Assembly: GCA_028290465.1 (NCBI GenBank)
Contig: JAQGJU010000007.1
Coordinates: forward strand, 1-56,033
Length of the DNA stretch: 56,033 bases
DNA from: Xanthobacteraceae bacterium
Lineage (GTDB): Bacteria > Pseudomonadota > Alphaproteobacteria > Rhizobiales > Xanthobacteraceae
Reading direction: 5' to 3'
This document shows positions 48,438 to 56,033 of this stretch, in pieces. Position numbers and translations under genes: made by a program. Under the pieces are notes generated by a model, which was given only the letters and a program-made list of their open reading frames with translations, was not told the origin of the DNA and made no database searches. Numbering within the stretch: the first letter of the stretch is position 1; every line of letters starts with the position of its first letter.

Positions 48438-51283
48438 CGCAGGACCTCACCCGCTGGAACCGCGCCGGCCTGTCCCGCTTCCGCTATGTGGACGCGAATG
48501 CCGCGACGCATCTCGAGGCGCTTCGCCTCGAACTCGCCAGCCGGTTCGCGGATTGGAAGAGAATCCAAGCAGAGACCCCAGCCGACGAAACCATCGCCGA
48601 GTGGACGGAACGCCTGCTCAAGCAATATCGCGACGACCGGCGCGACTGGGCCTGGGAAACCACACGGTCGTTCGCCCGCGCGCTGCACATTCTGACCGAA
48701 CATGTCGATGCGTTCGCCAATGAAGGCTATCTGCGCACCGCGACGCAGTGGAAGAGCGTACGCCGCCTCGCCACCATGGTCGGCTATACGCCTTCTCCCG
48801 GGTCCTCGGCGACCACGCCGGTCGTGTTCATGGCCAAGAGCGACGTGACGCTCGATACGCTCCGGCGCGGCTTTGCGATCAAGCACGTTCCGGCCGGCGC
48901 ACCGCCTGTGATTTTCGAGACGCTTGAAGACATCGACATTTCATTCGCGCTCAATGCGCTGCGGCTCAAGGACTGGAACAAGAATTCCACCGCACTATCG
49001 TCTGCGCAGGTGTTCGCCCCGAACCCGGCAAACGCGCTGGCCTGGCCGGTGCCGGCTGGCAGCACGATCGGCGCCGGCGAACTGGCGGTCCTCGAAAGCG
49101 TGACCAAGCCGCCCGCCGCCGCCGTCGCGCCGGTCGCCGCCATAGTGGCGACCTCGGACGGCGCCGTGGTGACCATACGCGGGTTCGGCGCGACCCCCGC
49201 CGTCCCAACGGGGCTCACCGTCGACAGCGCGCGGCTGCATGTCGGTCCGACCCAGTCGCTGGTGCCCAGGCTCAACGGCCCCGGCGTGGTGCGTGTCTCG
49301 TCGCCGCACAGTCTCGTGGCCGGCGATGTCGTCGCCTGGAAGGACGGCACGTCTGTCTTGTTCGCCGCCGTGGTTCAAGCCGACAGCGGCGCCGTGCGCT
49401 TGCGACCGGCTAGCGACGTTAAGGCGCTGCCGAAGAAAGACACAGCTCTGTTCCGCGCGGGGTTCACGCCCCTCGCGCAGTTCGAAGCGAACAGCTCCGA
49501 ATGGCGCCTGCCGACCGCGATGGCGCTGTCCGGCGATTTCCGGGTCGTTATGGCGGGACCTGACGGCGCGCTCAAACAAGGTCTGGCGGAAGCCGACCTG
49601 TCGATCACCAAGCCGAAGGCCGCCGATGGCACGCACGAGGCCGGCTATCGCAAGCTGGGCGCCACCGACCTGCAAGGCGCCCGGCAGATCTGGTACGCCG
49701 ACCCCGGAAAGGACAAGCCGGTCGCGACCGTTCGCGAATATCTTCCGGCGAAGACGCTCGAATTCGACGGCAAGCCGCCCGCACTGGCGTCCGGCGATCT
49801 GGCCCTGCTGCAGACCGACAGCAATGGCACGGTCGGATACGCGGCGCACCGGATCGCGCAGATCGACAAGGACGCTGGAATCTACCGGATCGTGTTCGCG
49901 GCCGGGATCGGCACCACCGCCATCACGGCGGTTCATGGCGTGTTCGGCGCGGTGTTGCGGCCGGCCGGCCATGAGAGCAATCCGGCGGCCATCGCCGGCC
50001 AGGAGATTGAACTTGCGGCGGGCGACGAATGGCCCGGCCTGCTGCGCCGGGGCCGGCAACTGGTGTTTGCCAGCGCCAGCGATGCATTTCCGGCGTTCGC
50101 GGCCCGGATCGAAACGCTCGGGCCGGACGCCTGGAAGCTGCGGCTGGATCGGGCGCTGAGCGGTACGATCCCTCGCGGCGATGTGATGATCCACGCCAAT
50201 GTGGCCGATGCCGGCCATGGCGAGACCAAGCCGACCAAGAAACTCGGCAGCGGCGATGCGTCGGTCAACAACCAGAAATTCCCGATCGACTTCGACGATG
50301 TGAGCCATGTGCGCGATGTCGCGATGCCGGGCGGCGTGCGGGCCGATGTCCGGATCGAAATCGAGCAGGAGATCTACAGCCAGGTCGCGACCCTGCGCGA
50401 TTCCGAGCCGTCGGATCCGCATTATGTGGTGCGCATTACCGAGGCCGGGACGCTCGAACTCGAATTCGGCGACGGCCGGCACGGCAGGCGGCTGCCGTCG
50501 GGCAGCAACAATGTGCTGGCGAGCATCCGCCGGGGCTCGGGGCTCGGCGGCAATCTGGCGACGGGCGCCCTGACCGATCTGGTCAAGAAACATCCGGCGC
50601 TCGAATCCTTCGTACAGCCGATCGCCGCGGCGGGCGGCGACGACCGCGAGAGCATCGAACAGATACGGCTGAACGCGCCGGGCCGCCTGACGGCGATGGA
50701 CCGCGCCATTTCGGTCGCGGACTATCAGCGCCTCGCGCAACGCTTCCAGGGCGTGTGGCACGCAGCGGCCTTTGAAGAACCGAACTATCGCCGCAGCCGC
50801 GAAAAAGTGCGCCTGGTGATCGTGCCATCCGGCGGCGGCGCGCTCGGCAATCTGGCCACCGAGATCCGCGATTTTCTGGTCGCCAACGGCTTGCCGTCGA
50901 TCGACATCGCCATCCAGCCGTTCGAAGCGCTGCCGGCGCAGATCGAGGTCAGGGCGCGCGTCGATTCCTCCCGCTTCGATCCGACCGAAGTCGAAACCCG
51001 CGTGCGGGCCGCCGTGCTGGCGGCCTTCCATCTGCAACGCAGGCGGCCCGGCCAGCCGCTGTACCGCAGCGAAGTGACACGCGTGGTCGAGAACACCCTC
51101 GGCGTGAGCAATTCCGACGTCGTGCTGTTCGCGTCGGCGCGGCCAGGGCGCGAGCCGGATTGGGACTATGTGGCGCGCGGTGACGACGGCGGCATCTGGG
51201 CCGCGTACCCGAAGAGCCATCAAGTGATCTATGCGGCGAACCCGGTCCTGATCACCGTGGTCACGGCGGAGGCCTCGATATGA
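48434..51283 (+). CDS. eCIS baseplate J-like protein, large (Pvc11/Pvc12-type)
   Basis: A 949-aa wedge protein. The N-terminal 150 residues contain the segment WAWETTRSFARALHILTEHVD and SVRRLATMVGYTP. A long beta-rich middle part (about 150-560) is followed by the J-like core around 640-900 (LELEFGDGRHGRRLPSGSNN, SIRRGSGLGGNLATGAL, NAPGRLTAMDRAISVADYQRL), which is the signature of putative baseplate assembly proteins. It is coupled on both ends by ATGA overlaps. It would form the ring that triggers sheath contraction. Confidence 0.9.
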   Translation: MTQDLTRWNRAGLSRFRYVDANAATHLEALRLELASRFADWKRIQAETPADETIAEWTERLLKQYRDDRRDWAWETTRSFARALHILTEHVDAFANEGYLRTATQWKSVRRLATMVGYTPSPGSSATTPVVFMAKSDVTLDTLRRGFAIKHVPAGAPPVIFETLEDIDISFALNALRLKDWNKNSTALSSAQVFAPNPANALAWPVPAGSTIGAGELAVLESVTKPPAAAVAPVAAIVATSDGAVVTIRGFGATPAVPTGLTVDSARLHVGPTQSLVPRLNGPGVVRVSSPHSLVAGDVVAWKDGTSVLFAAVVQADSGAVRLRPASDVKALPKKDTALFRAGFTPLAQFEANSSEWRLPTAMALSGDFRVVMAGPDGALKQGLAEADLSITKPKAADGTHEAGYRKLGATDLQGARQIWYADPGKDKPVATVREYLPAKTLEFDGKPPALASGDLALLQTDSNGTVGYAAHRIAQIDKDAGIYRIVFAAGIGTTAITAVHGVFGAVLRPAGHESNPAAIAGQEIELAAGDEWPGLLRRGRQLVFASASDAFPAFAARIETLGPDAWKLRLDRALSGTIPRGDVMIHANVADAGHGETKPTKKLGSGDASVNNQKFPIDFDDVSHVRDVAMPGGVRADVRIEIEQEIYSQVATLRDSEPSDPHYVVRITEAGTLELEFGDGRHGRRLPSGSNNVLASIRRGSGLGGNLATGALTDLVKKHPALESFVQPIAAAGGDDRESIEQIRLNAPGRLTAMDRAISVADYQRLAQRFQGVWHAAAFEEPNYRRSREKVRLVIVPSGGGALGNLATEIRDFLVANGLPSIDIAIQPFEALPAQIEVRARVDSSRFDPTEVETRVRAAVLAAFHLQRRRPGQPLYRSEVTRVVENTLGVSNSDVVLFASARPGREPDWDYVARGDDGGIWAAYPKSHQVIYAANPVLITVVTAEASI

Positions 51284-52962
51284 CGGACCTCTCGGCCTAC
51301 GGCAAACACCTATTCGACCTGCTGCCGGAAATCTACCGGGAGCGCGACCGCAAGCTGCCGGCCGGAAAGACCGACCACCTGCGCGACTATCTCGACAGCC
51401 ACGGCGTACTGCTCGACCGGGTGCGCAATACGCTCGAACAGCTCTACGCTGATCATTTCGCCGATGTTCCCGAACAGGGCCGGGTCTGTCAGAGCTGGAT
51501 CATTCCCTATCTGGCCGATCTGGTCGGCGCCGCGCCGGTATCGCCATTCGCCGACGGCCAGCGCGACGAGGTCGCGAACGCGATCCGCTGGAGCAAGCGC
51601 AAGGGTACGCGGGTCGCGGTCGAGGAGATCATCGAAACCGTCGCGGTCTCCGAAGCTGAAATGCAGGAAGGTTGGCAGCGCGTCATCGTGACCGCGCGAC
51701 CGGACGATATGATTTTGCCGGCGACCTATTTCGGACAGGCGCCGCATCCGGTCGATGCCATACTGTCCGACCCGGATGCCTCCAAACCGTTCTCGTCGGT
51801 CAATCCGCAGCGCGCTGCCCAACATCCCGGCATTCGCGCTGGCACGATCGACATCAGGGCAACGTCGCGGGCCAAGCTCGCGCCGCGCGGCGAAATCGGC
51901 GCCAGCGAAAGCCGCTTCGGCACCGCGCTGCGGCTGTGGCCACGCGACGACAATGCGCCCGCGACCGCGCGGCCAGAACCAACCGGCTGGCGCCAGCACG
52001 AGCCGCACGGCGCGCCGTGCTTCCCGGATTCCTACGAAGACATTTCATCCCGGACACTCGACACGCGCATGCCCGATCCGGCCGGCCGCCACGGCCGCTA
52101 TCATCCGAAATCGCTGATCATCTTCCTGCCGCCACCGTTCGGCCTGTGCGCGCCGAAACCGCATGAGATCGACTGGCCGACCGAAGCCCAGTGGGCGAAC
52201 CAAAACGACCCGGTTCAACAGCTTCTGGAACGCCATAAGACCGGCAACGCCAAGAAGGGCTTTGTCATCACGGTCCGCAACAAGACGTCGGAATCCGTGG
52301 CGATCAAGACCGACCTGACGGTCGACCAGGCCGGCAATGTGGTGCTGGCGTCCAACGAAACGCTGCGGCTCGAAAAGCTTCGCCTCGGCAAACTCACGCT
52401 GAACGCCGGCCATGTGCAGCTCGAACGCTGCGCCGTCGGCGAACTGGCGTTCGGCGCCGTCGCCGGCGAAAGGCTTCTTACCGCGCGCAGCGTGCTGTTC
52501 GGCTCGATCACCGGCGGCGCCGGCCTCGTGACGCTCGAATACTGCACGATCCTCGACCACATGCAGGCCACCGCGAAGATCAACGCCAGCGAAGTGATCT
52601 TCCCGGACGACACACTGGCCAACAGCATCGTGTGCGCGCGCTTCTCGCGCCTGCCGGCGGCCGCGCTCGACGAAACGCCGGGCCGGCGCCGCGCCACCAA
52701 TACCGATGCCAAACCGCTGTTCGTCTCGTCGACGTTCTGCCAGCCCGGCGCCGGCGTGCTGCGGCCGGAGGCCAGCACAGCGCTCCTTGGCGGCGCCGAG
52801 GACGGCACCGAGATCGGCGCCTATCACGACTGGCGCTACGCGGCGCTGCGCAGCGCGATCCGCATCAAGCTCGAAGACTTTCTGCCGATGGGCATCCGGC
52901 CGGTCATAGCCTGGGACGGCCGGCTGTTGTGCACGCCACCGAAGATTACCTTTGGCCCCTGA
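51280..52962 (+). CDS. eCIS tail-protein-I-like baseplate protein
   Basis: A 560-aa protein with an N-terminal phage tail protein I-like domain (about 5-150: HLFDLLPEIYRERD, SWIIPYLADLVGAAPV, RWSKRKGTRVAVEEIIETVA). The middle is Pro-rich and hydrophilic. Around residues 325-450 a ladder of short strands (VDQAGNVVLASNETLRLEK, LTLNAGHVQLERCAVGELAF, SVLFGSITGGAGLVTLEYC) looks like a parallel beta-helix. The start overlaps the J-like gene by four bases. It may be the outer wedge component that carries fibres. Confidence 0.82.
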   Translation: MTDLSAYGKHLFDLLPEIYRERDRKLPAGKTDHLRDYLDSHGVLLDRVRNTLEQLYADHFADVPEQGRVCQSWIIPYLADLVGAAPVSPFADGQRDEVANAIRWSKRKGTRVAVEEIIETVAVSEAEMQEGWQRVIVTARPDDMILPATYFGQAPHPVDAILSDPDASKPFSSVNPQRAAQHPGIRAGTIDIRATSRAKLAPRGEIGASESRFGTALRLWPRDDNAPATARPEPTGWRQHEPHGAPCFPDSYEDISSRTLDTRMPDPAGRHGRYHPKSLIIFLPPPFGLCAPKPHEIDWPTEAQWANQNDPVQQLLERHKTGNAKKGFVITVRNKTSESVAIKTDLTVDQAGNVVLASNETLRLEKLRLGKLTLNAGHVQLERCAVGELAFGAVAGERLLTARSVLFGSITGGAGLVTLEYCTILDHMQATAKINASEVIFPDDTLANSIVCARFSRLPAAALDETPGRRRATNTDAKPLFVSSTFCQPGAGVLRPEASTALLGGAEDGTEIGAYHDWRYAALRSAIRIKLEDFLPMGIRPVIAWDGRLLCTPPKITFGP

Positions 52963-52977
52963 CGCGAGTAAGTAGTG

Positions 52978-55545
52978 ATGAAAGCGGAAATCTCCAACTT
53001 CGGATCGCACCGCGAAGCGCAATTCACCGGCGTTTACCAGCAACAAGGGCGCATGCTGCTCGACCGCGATTGGAACGAGCTGTGCGAAATCCTACGCGAC
53101 CTTGGCACCGGCGTGAGTTCGCAGGCCATCGGCACCGGCGTGCCGCGGCATGACGGACTGTTGCAGGGCGCGCTGCCGACGCTGACATTCCGTCCCGAAG
53201 GCGGGCTGATCGCAGCCGGCGGCGTGATCGGCCGCGCGGTATGGCGCGATCCGGAAGCCACCAACGGAATCTACGGCAACCAGCTCAGCCTGCCGGAAAA
53301 GGTGCCGGCGGCGCCGGTGGCTGGCGACCCGAACCCGCATACCCAGCCGCTGCTGCAAGGCGTCGTCGATGAGCGGCTGCTCTATGTCGACATCTGGGAC
53401 CGTACGGTTACCGCCTTCGAAAGCGACGACAAGGTCTGGGGCAGCCTGATCGACCCGGCGCTGCACGGCGCCGACACCTGCTTCCGCCAGCAGCGCATGG
53501 TGCAGATCAAGACGGCCACCATCGACGATGTCGATACCGACAAGGATGCAGACCCGTGCCTGCCGCAATTCCTGCTCGACCGCATTCCGACCAAGGGCGA
53601 CGCGGTGTTCACCGCAAACTTCACCAAGCCTGACGAGGCCGACGACCCGTGCGATCCCTGCGCCAAGCAGGTCAGCATCGTCCGCGCGGTGACCAATCAT
53701 CTGTTCCGGATCGAGGTGCACAGCGTCAGTTTCGACGACAAGCGCCGGCCGATACGGCTGGTGTTGAAATGGTCGCGCGAAAATGGCGCGCGCGAACTGC
53801 CGTCCGCCGATATCGCAACCACGGGCGACCCGGCCGGACACAGCTACGAATATTTCAGCGACGCGACCGAACGGTTGCTCGGCATGCCGTCCGACGACTG
53901 GGCCAAGGAGGAGTTCCTGCACGGCGTGCTGGACCCAGCCGACGCCGACATGACGTCGAAGTCGCTGCCGCGCGCCCGCGAATGGGACGGCTGGTGCATC
54001 CTGAAGAAAAACGGCCCAGGCTGGACCGTGCTCGACGGCCGCTATCTGGCCAAGGCGCATAGTGGCGCCGGCGCGTTAATGAAGATCTCGGCAGCGGCCG
54101 GAAAACTGGCCGTCGACCTGATCGAATCCGGATTCAGCTTCACGCTGACGCTGGCCGGCAAGAACTTCCTTGCCGGCGATTATTGGCTGGCGCTGGTGCG
54201 CGCCCGGGCTCCGGCCGACAAGCGGGTTCGCGTCGTCAGCGCGACGCCGGTCGGCGTCGAGCATCGCTACTGCATCCTCGGCGTCAATTACGGCGACGGC
54301 GAAAAGATGTCGTTTCCAAAACTCTCGCCGCACGATGAGCGGAGGCTGCAGCACCCGTCGCTGACCTGCCTCGACGCCAGCGACATCGGCTATCTGACCG
54401 ACTGCCCGAGCGGGCTGTTCGACAAGTCGCACGACAACGTCAAGAAGGCGCTCGATCAGATCTGCCATATTGGCGCCGAGCATGTCGCCTTCGTGCAACC
54501 CTGCAAGACCTCTGTCTACAGCCAGCCGGCCGCGGAAAAAATCAAAACGGTCGCCGACGCGCTGAAGCTGCTATGCGACATCACGGCCGGGCAGATCATC
54601 TACACGCCGAAATGCGACACCTCTGTGTTCAGCCAACCGGCCGCCAAGAATGTGAAGAATGTCGCCGACGCGCTGGCACTGCTGTGCGACGTCACGGCCG
54701 GGCAGATCCTCTATAAGCCGACCTGCGACACATCGATCTTCAGCCAGCCGGCGGCCAAGAACGTCAAGACCGTGGCCGACGCTCTGGCGCTGCTGTGCGG
54801 CGTCACGGCCGAACAGATCGGCTTCAAACCGGACTGCGGCTATCTGACGGGCGCGAAATCGACCACCGTCAAGCAGGCGCTGGAAGCCCTATGCGTGCAA
54901 CCGGCGAGCGCGATTCCGTTCGATCCGGTCTGCGATTATCTCAAAAGCGAGAAAGTAAAGGATGTCGCGGCCGCGCTGGAAGCCTTGTGTAAAAGGCAGG
55001 CGCGGCTGAAACTCCCGCTGGTCAAAGGTACAAGCTGGAGCCACGACGCGACGCTGCCTTTTTCCGAGTTCCGCAAAGGCATCTCTGTGACGTTTTCCGA
55101 AAAGATGGCGGCGGATTTTCTATCCACCGATACCTTCGTGATCACCTGGGAGGTCCCGCTGACCTTGCGAAGTCCCGCCGACCTTCAACTGTGGGAGTTC
55201 ATGACGCCCCAGATCATGGTCGGCAAGGTCAGCATGAGTGAACTCAAGGCCAGCTTCATGCCGCACATCGTCATGACGGATGCTGAGTTCGGACGAATAG
55301 TCTCTGGACTAAAGACCTTCCCGAGATCGGATGCACCCTTCCCTCTGGATTATCCCGGAATCAGGTGCCGGGTGCGCCTGATCGGCCGTTCGGTCTTCGA
55401 CGAGAAGGGCGAGCGGCCGCTTGACGGTTATGTGCCGCCCAAAAAGGCTCGTGGAGCCGGCGCCAGCATCAATCTGGATTTCGACAATGCCGGGCTCGGC
55501 CAGCTCAGCGATTTTGAGAGCTGGTTCTATCTGGTGCAGGGTTGA
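52978..55545 (+). CDS. DUF6519-like eCIS protein with Cys-containing tandem repeats
   Basis: An 855-aa protein opening MKAEISNFGSHREAQFTGVY then QQQGRMLLDRDWNELCEIL, the N-terminal pattern of DUF6519-type proteins that accompany eCIS baseplate genes. The middle (to about 470) is beta-rich. Six repeats of 32-37 residues follow, each starting with Cys and containing a second Cys in an ALxxLC segment. The last 180 residues (TFVITWEVPLTLRSPADLQLW, then DYPGIRCRVRLIGRSVF) form a separate beta-rich domain. A GTG at 52975 directly before the ATG is an alternative start. It could be a fibre, a spacer or a cargo-docking protein; the role is not established. Confidence 0.78.
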   Translation: MKAEISNFGSHREAQFTGVYQQQGRMLLDRDWNELCEILRDLGTGVSSQAIGTGVPRHDGLLQGALPTLTFRPEGGLIAAGGVIGRAVWRDPEATNGIYGNQLSLPEKVPAAPVAGDPNPHTQPLLQGVVDERLLYVDIWDRTVTAFESDDKVWGSLIDPALHGADTCFRQQRMVQIKTATIDDVDTDKDADPCLPQFLLDRIPTKGDAVFTANFTKPDEADDPCDPCAKQVSIVRAVTNHLFRIEVHSVSFDDKRRPIRLVLKWSRENGARELPSADIATTGDPAGHSYEYFSDATERLLGMPSDDWAKEEFLHGVLDPADADMTSKSLPRAREWDGWCILKKNGPGWTVLDGRYLAKAHSGAGALMKISAAAGKLAVDLIESGFSFTLTLAGKNFLAGDYWLALVRARAPADKRVRVVSATPVGVEHRYCILGVNYGDGEKMSFPKLSPHDERRLQHPSLTCLDASDIGYLTDCPSGLFDKSHDNVKKALDQICHIGAEHVAFVQPCKTSVYSQPAAEKIKTVADALKLLCDITAGQIIYTPKCDTSVFSQPAAKNVKNVADALALLCDVTAGQILYKPTCDTSIFSQPAAKNVKTVADALALLCGVTAEQIGFKPDCGYLTGAKSTTVKQALEALCVQPASAIPFDPVCDYLKSEKVKDVAAALEALCKRQARLKLPLVKGTSWSHDATLPFSEFRKGISVTFSEKMAADFLSTDTFVITWEVPLTLRSPADLQLWEFMTPQIMVGKVSMSELKASFMPHIVMTDAEFGRIVSGLKTFPRSDAPFPLDYPGIRCRVRLIGRSVFDEKGERPLDGYVPPKKARGAGASINLDFDNAGLGQLSDFESWFYLVQG
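54403..55000 (+). repeat. Six tandem coding repeats, 96-111 bp, in the DUF6519-like gene
   Basis: Unit-starting cysteine codons are at 54403, 54502, 54613, 54724, 54835 and 54931, giving spacings of 99, 111, 111, 111 and 96 bases. The three central units are nearly identical in protein sequence (C-D-T-S-[VI]-F-S-Q-P-A-A-K-N-V-K, then VADALALLC). Outer units are more diverged. The exact 111-base period and high identity suggest recent duplication within the gene. Confidence 0.9.
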
Positions 55546-55572
55546 ATTCGAAAGGTGTGGAAAGCGTAGGAC

Positions 55573-56033
55573 ATGCGCACCCACGTCGCCCGAGCCGCGA
55601 CGGATCGATCGTCTGCCAGCGCACAAACCGCGCAGGCGACCAAGGCCGCCCCACGCGCGCATCCCGCTGTGCGTGCGATCTTGCGCCGGCCCGCCATGCA
55701 ACCGAAGCTGACCGTCGGCGCCGTGAACGATCCGGCTGAACGCGAAGCCGATCAGGTGGCCGGTCAGGTGATGCGAATGGCCGAGCCCGGCGTGATGGCG
55801 GACGATCCCGGCCCGCCTTCCGTCGCACGGCACGGCGGCGGCATTCAACGTATGTGCGCCGACTGCGAGAATGAACAAAAGCAAGGCGGAAAACTTCAAC
55901 GCCGCGCCACGAATGCCAGTACCGGTGCCGGTGCGCCGGACGTGGCTCCGCCCAGCGTACATAACGTGTTGCGTTCGTCCGGGCAGCCGCTCGATACGGC
56001 GACGCGCGCGTTCATGGAGCCGCGCTTCGGGCA
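55573..56033 (+). CDS. DUF4157 eCIS-associated protein, N-terminal part (runs off the window)
   Basis: The first 153 codons of a longer protein. After a basic, Ala-rich start it has MQPKLTVGAVNDPAEREADQ, then VAGQVMRMAEP, then IQRMCADCENEQ, then VLRSSGQPLDTATRAFMEPR, the characteristic lead-in and first helix of the DUF4157 domain. DUF4157 is a well-known marker of eCIS loci and occurs on putative metallopeptidase-like or cargo proteins. The HExxH-type or other catalytic motif would lie beyond the window. The start is 28 bases after the stop of the DUF6519-like gene. Confidence 0.85.
   Translation, partial: MRTHVARAATDRSSASAQTAQATKAAPRAHPAVRAILRRPAMQPKLTVGAVNDPAEREADQVAGQVMRMAEPGVMADDPGPPSVARHGGGIQRMCADCENEQKQGGKLQRRATNASTGAGAPDVAPPSVHNVLRSSGQPLDTATRAFMEPRFG

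Noticed and set aside
36848-56033. Prophage or type VI secretion system instead of eCIS
   Set aside because: No capsid, portal, terminase, integrase or lysis genes and no TssJ/L/M genes are seen. DUF4255, Pvc15-like ATPase and DUF4157 point to an eCIS. The region beyond the window was not seen.

Overview
This window looks like a chromosomal segment of a high-GC alphaproteobacterium, most likely Hyphomicrobiales (Bradyrhizobium/Rhodopseudomonas/Pseudolabrys-like). The reasons are the codon bias, a TctC/Bug receptor, a GreB-like protein starting MSRAFVKE, a CHASE2 cyclase beside a FecR protein, and three families of palindromic intergenic repeats typical of that group (1-39, 7909-8019, 29409-29483). 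No rRNA, tRNA, CRISPR array, transposase or integrase was seen.

Region 1 (1-7860) is ordinary metabolism and housekeeping: a Bug-type solute receptor, a quinone-oxidoreductase-like MDR enzyme, a GreA/GreB factor, a DUF763-AlkB pair, an aryl/acyl-CoA ligase and an Old-Yellow-Enzyme-type oxidoreductase.

Region 2 (8049-29383) is the most unusual part. A leftward six-gene unit of about 20 kb starts with a 4265-residue Ala-rich repeat protein. That protein begins with a bacteriocin-type double-glycine leader (LSLDDLDKVVGG, then cleavage). The unit continues with a 115-aa unknown, an NHLM-type HlyD adaptor, a C39-peptidase ABC exporter, a second NHLM-type ABC exporter and a small cyclic-nucleotide-binding protein. 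The genes form a self-contained machine for cleaving and exporting a giant protein with equipment normally associated with microcin-sized peptides. No peptide precursor or modification enzyme is present. A Crp-family regulator is divergent from the giant gene. The 423-bp gap between them holds a perfect TGTGA-N6-TCACA site and an array of TGCGC cores at 20/21/21-bp spacing.

Region 3 (29522-34629) is a leftward operon of a TPR/beta-barrel outer-membrane protein, a secreted FecR-domain protein and a CHASE2 adenylate/guanylate cyclase, followed by a DUF3307 gene. Together with the Crp-type regulator and the cNMP-binding protein it suggests a cAMP circuit around the giant-protein exporter (inference).

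Region 4 (35212-56033, running off the end) is an extracellular contractile injection system (eCIS). It is preceded by a SARP/BTAD-type regulator. It encodes one sheath, one tube, a T4-baseplate-like Cys4 protein, a DUF4255 cap protein, an AAA+ ATPase, a CIS tube/LysM pair, a gpD-like hub, a gpV spike, a gp25 wedge, further baseplate proteins (including J-like and tail-protein-I-like), a DUF6519-like protein with Cys-containing tandem repeats, and the start of a DUF4157 protein. The genes overlap or abut, as in one transcription unit. No tape measure, tail fibre or cargo is recognised before the window ends.
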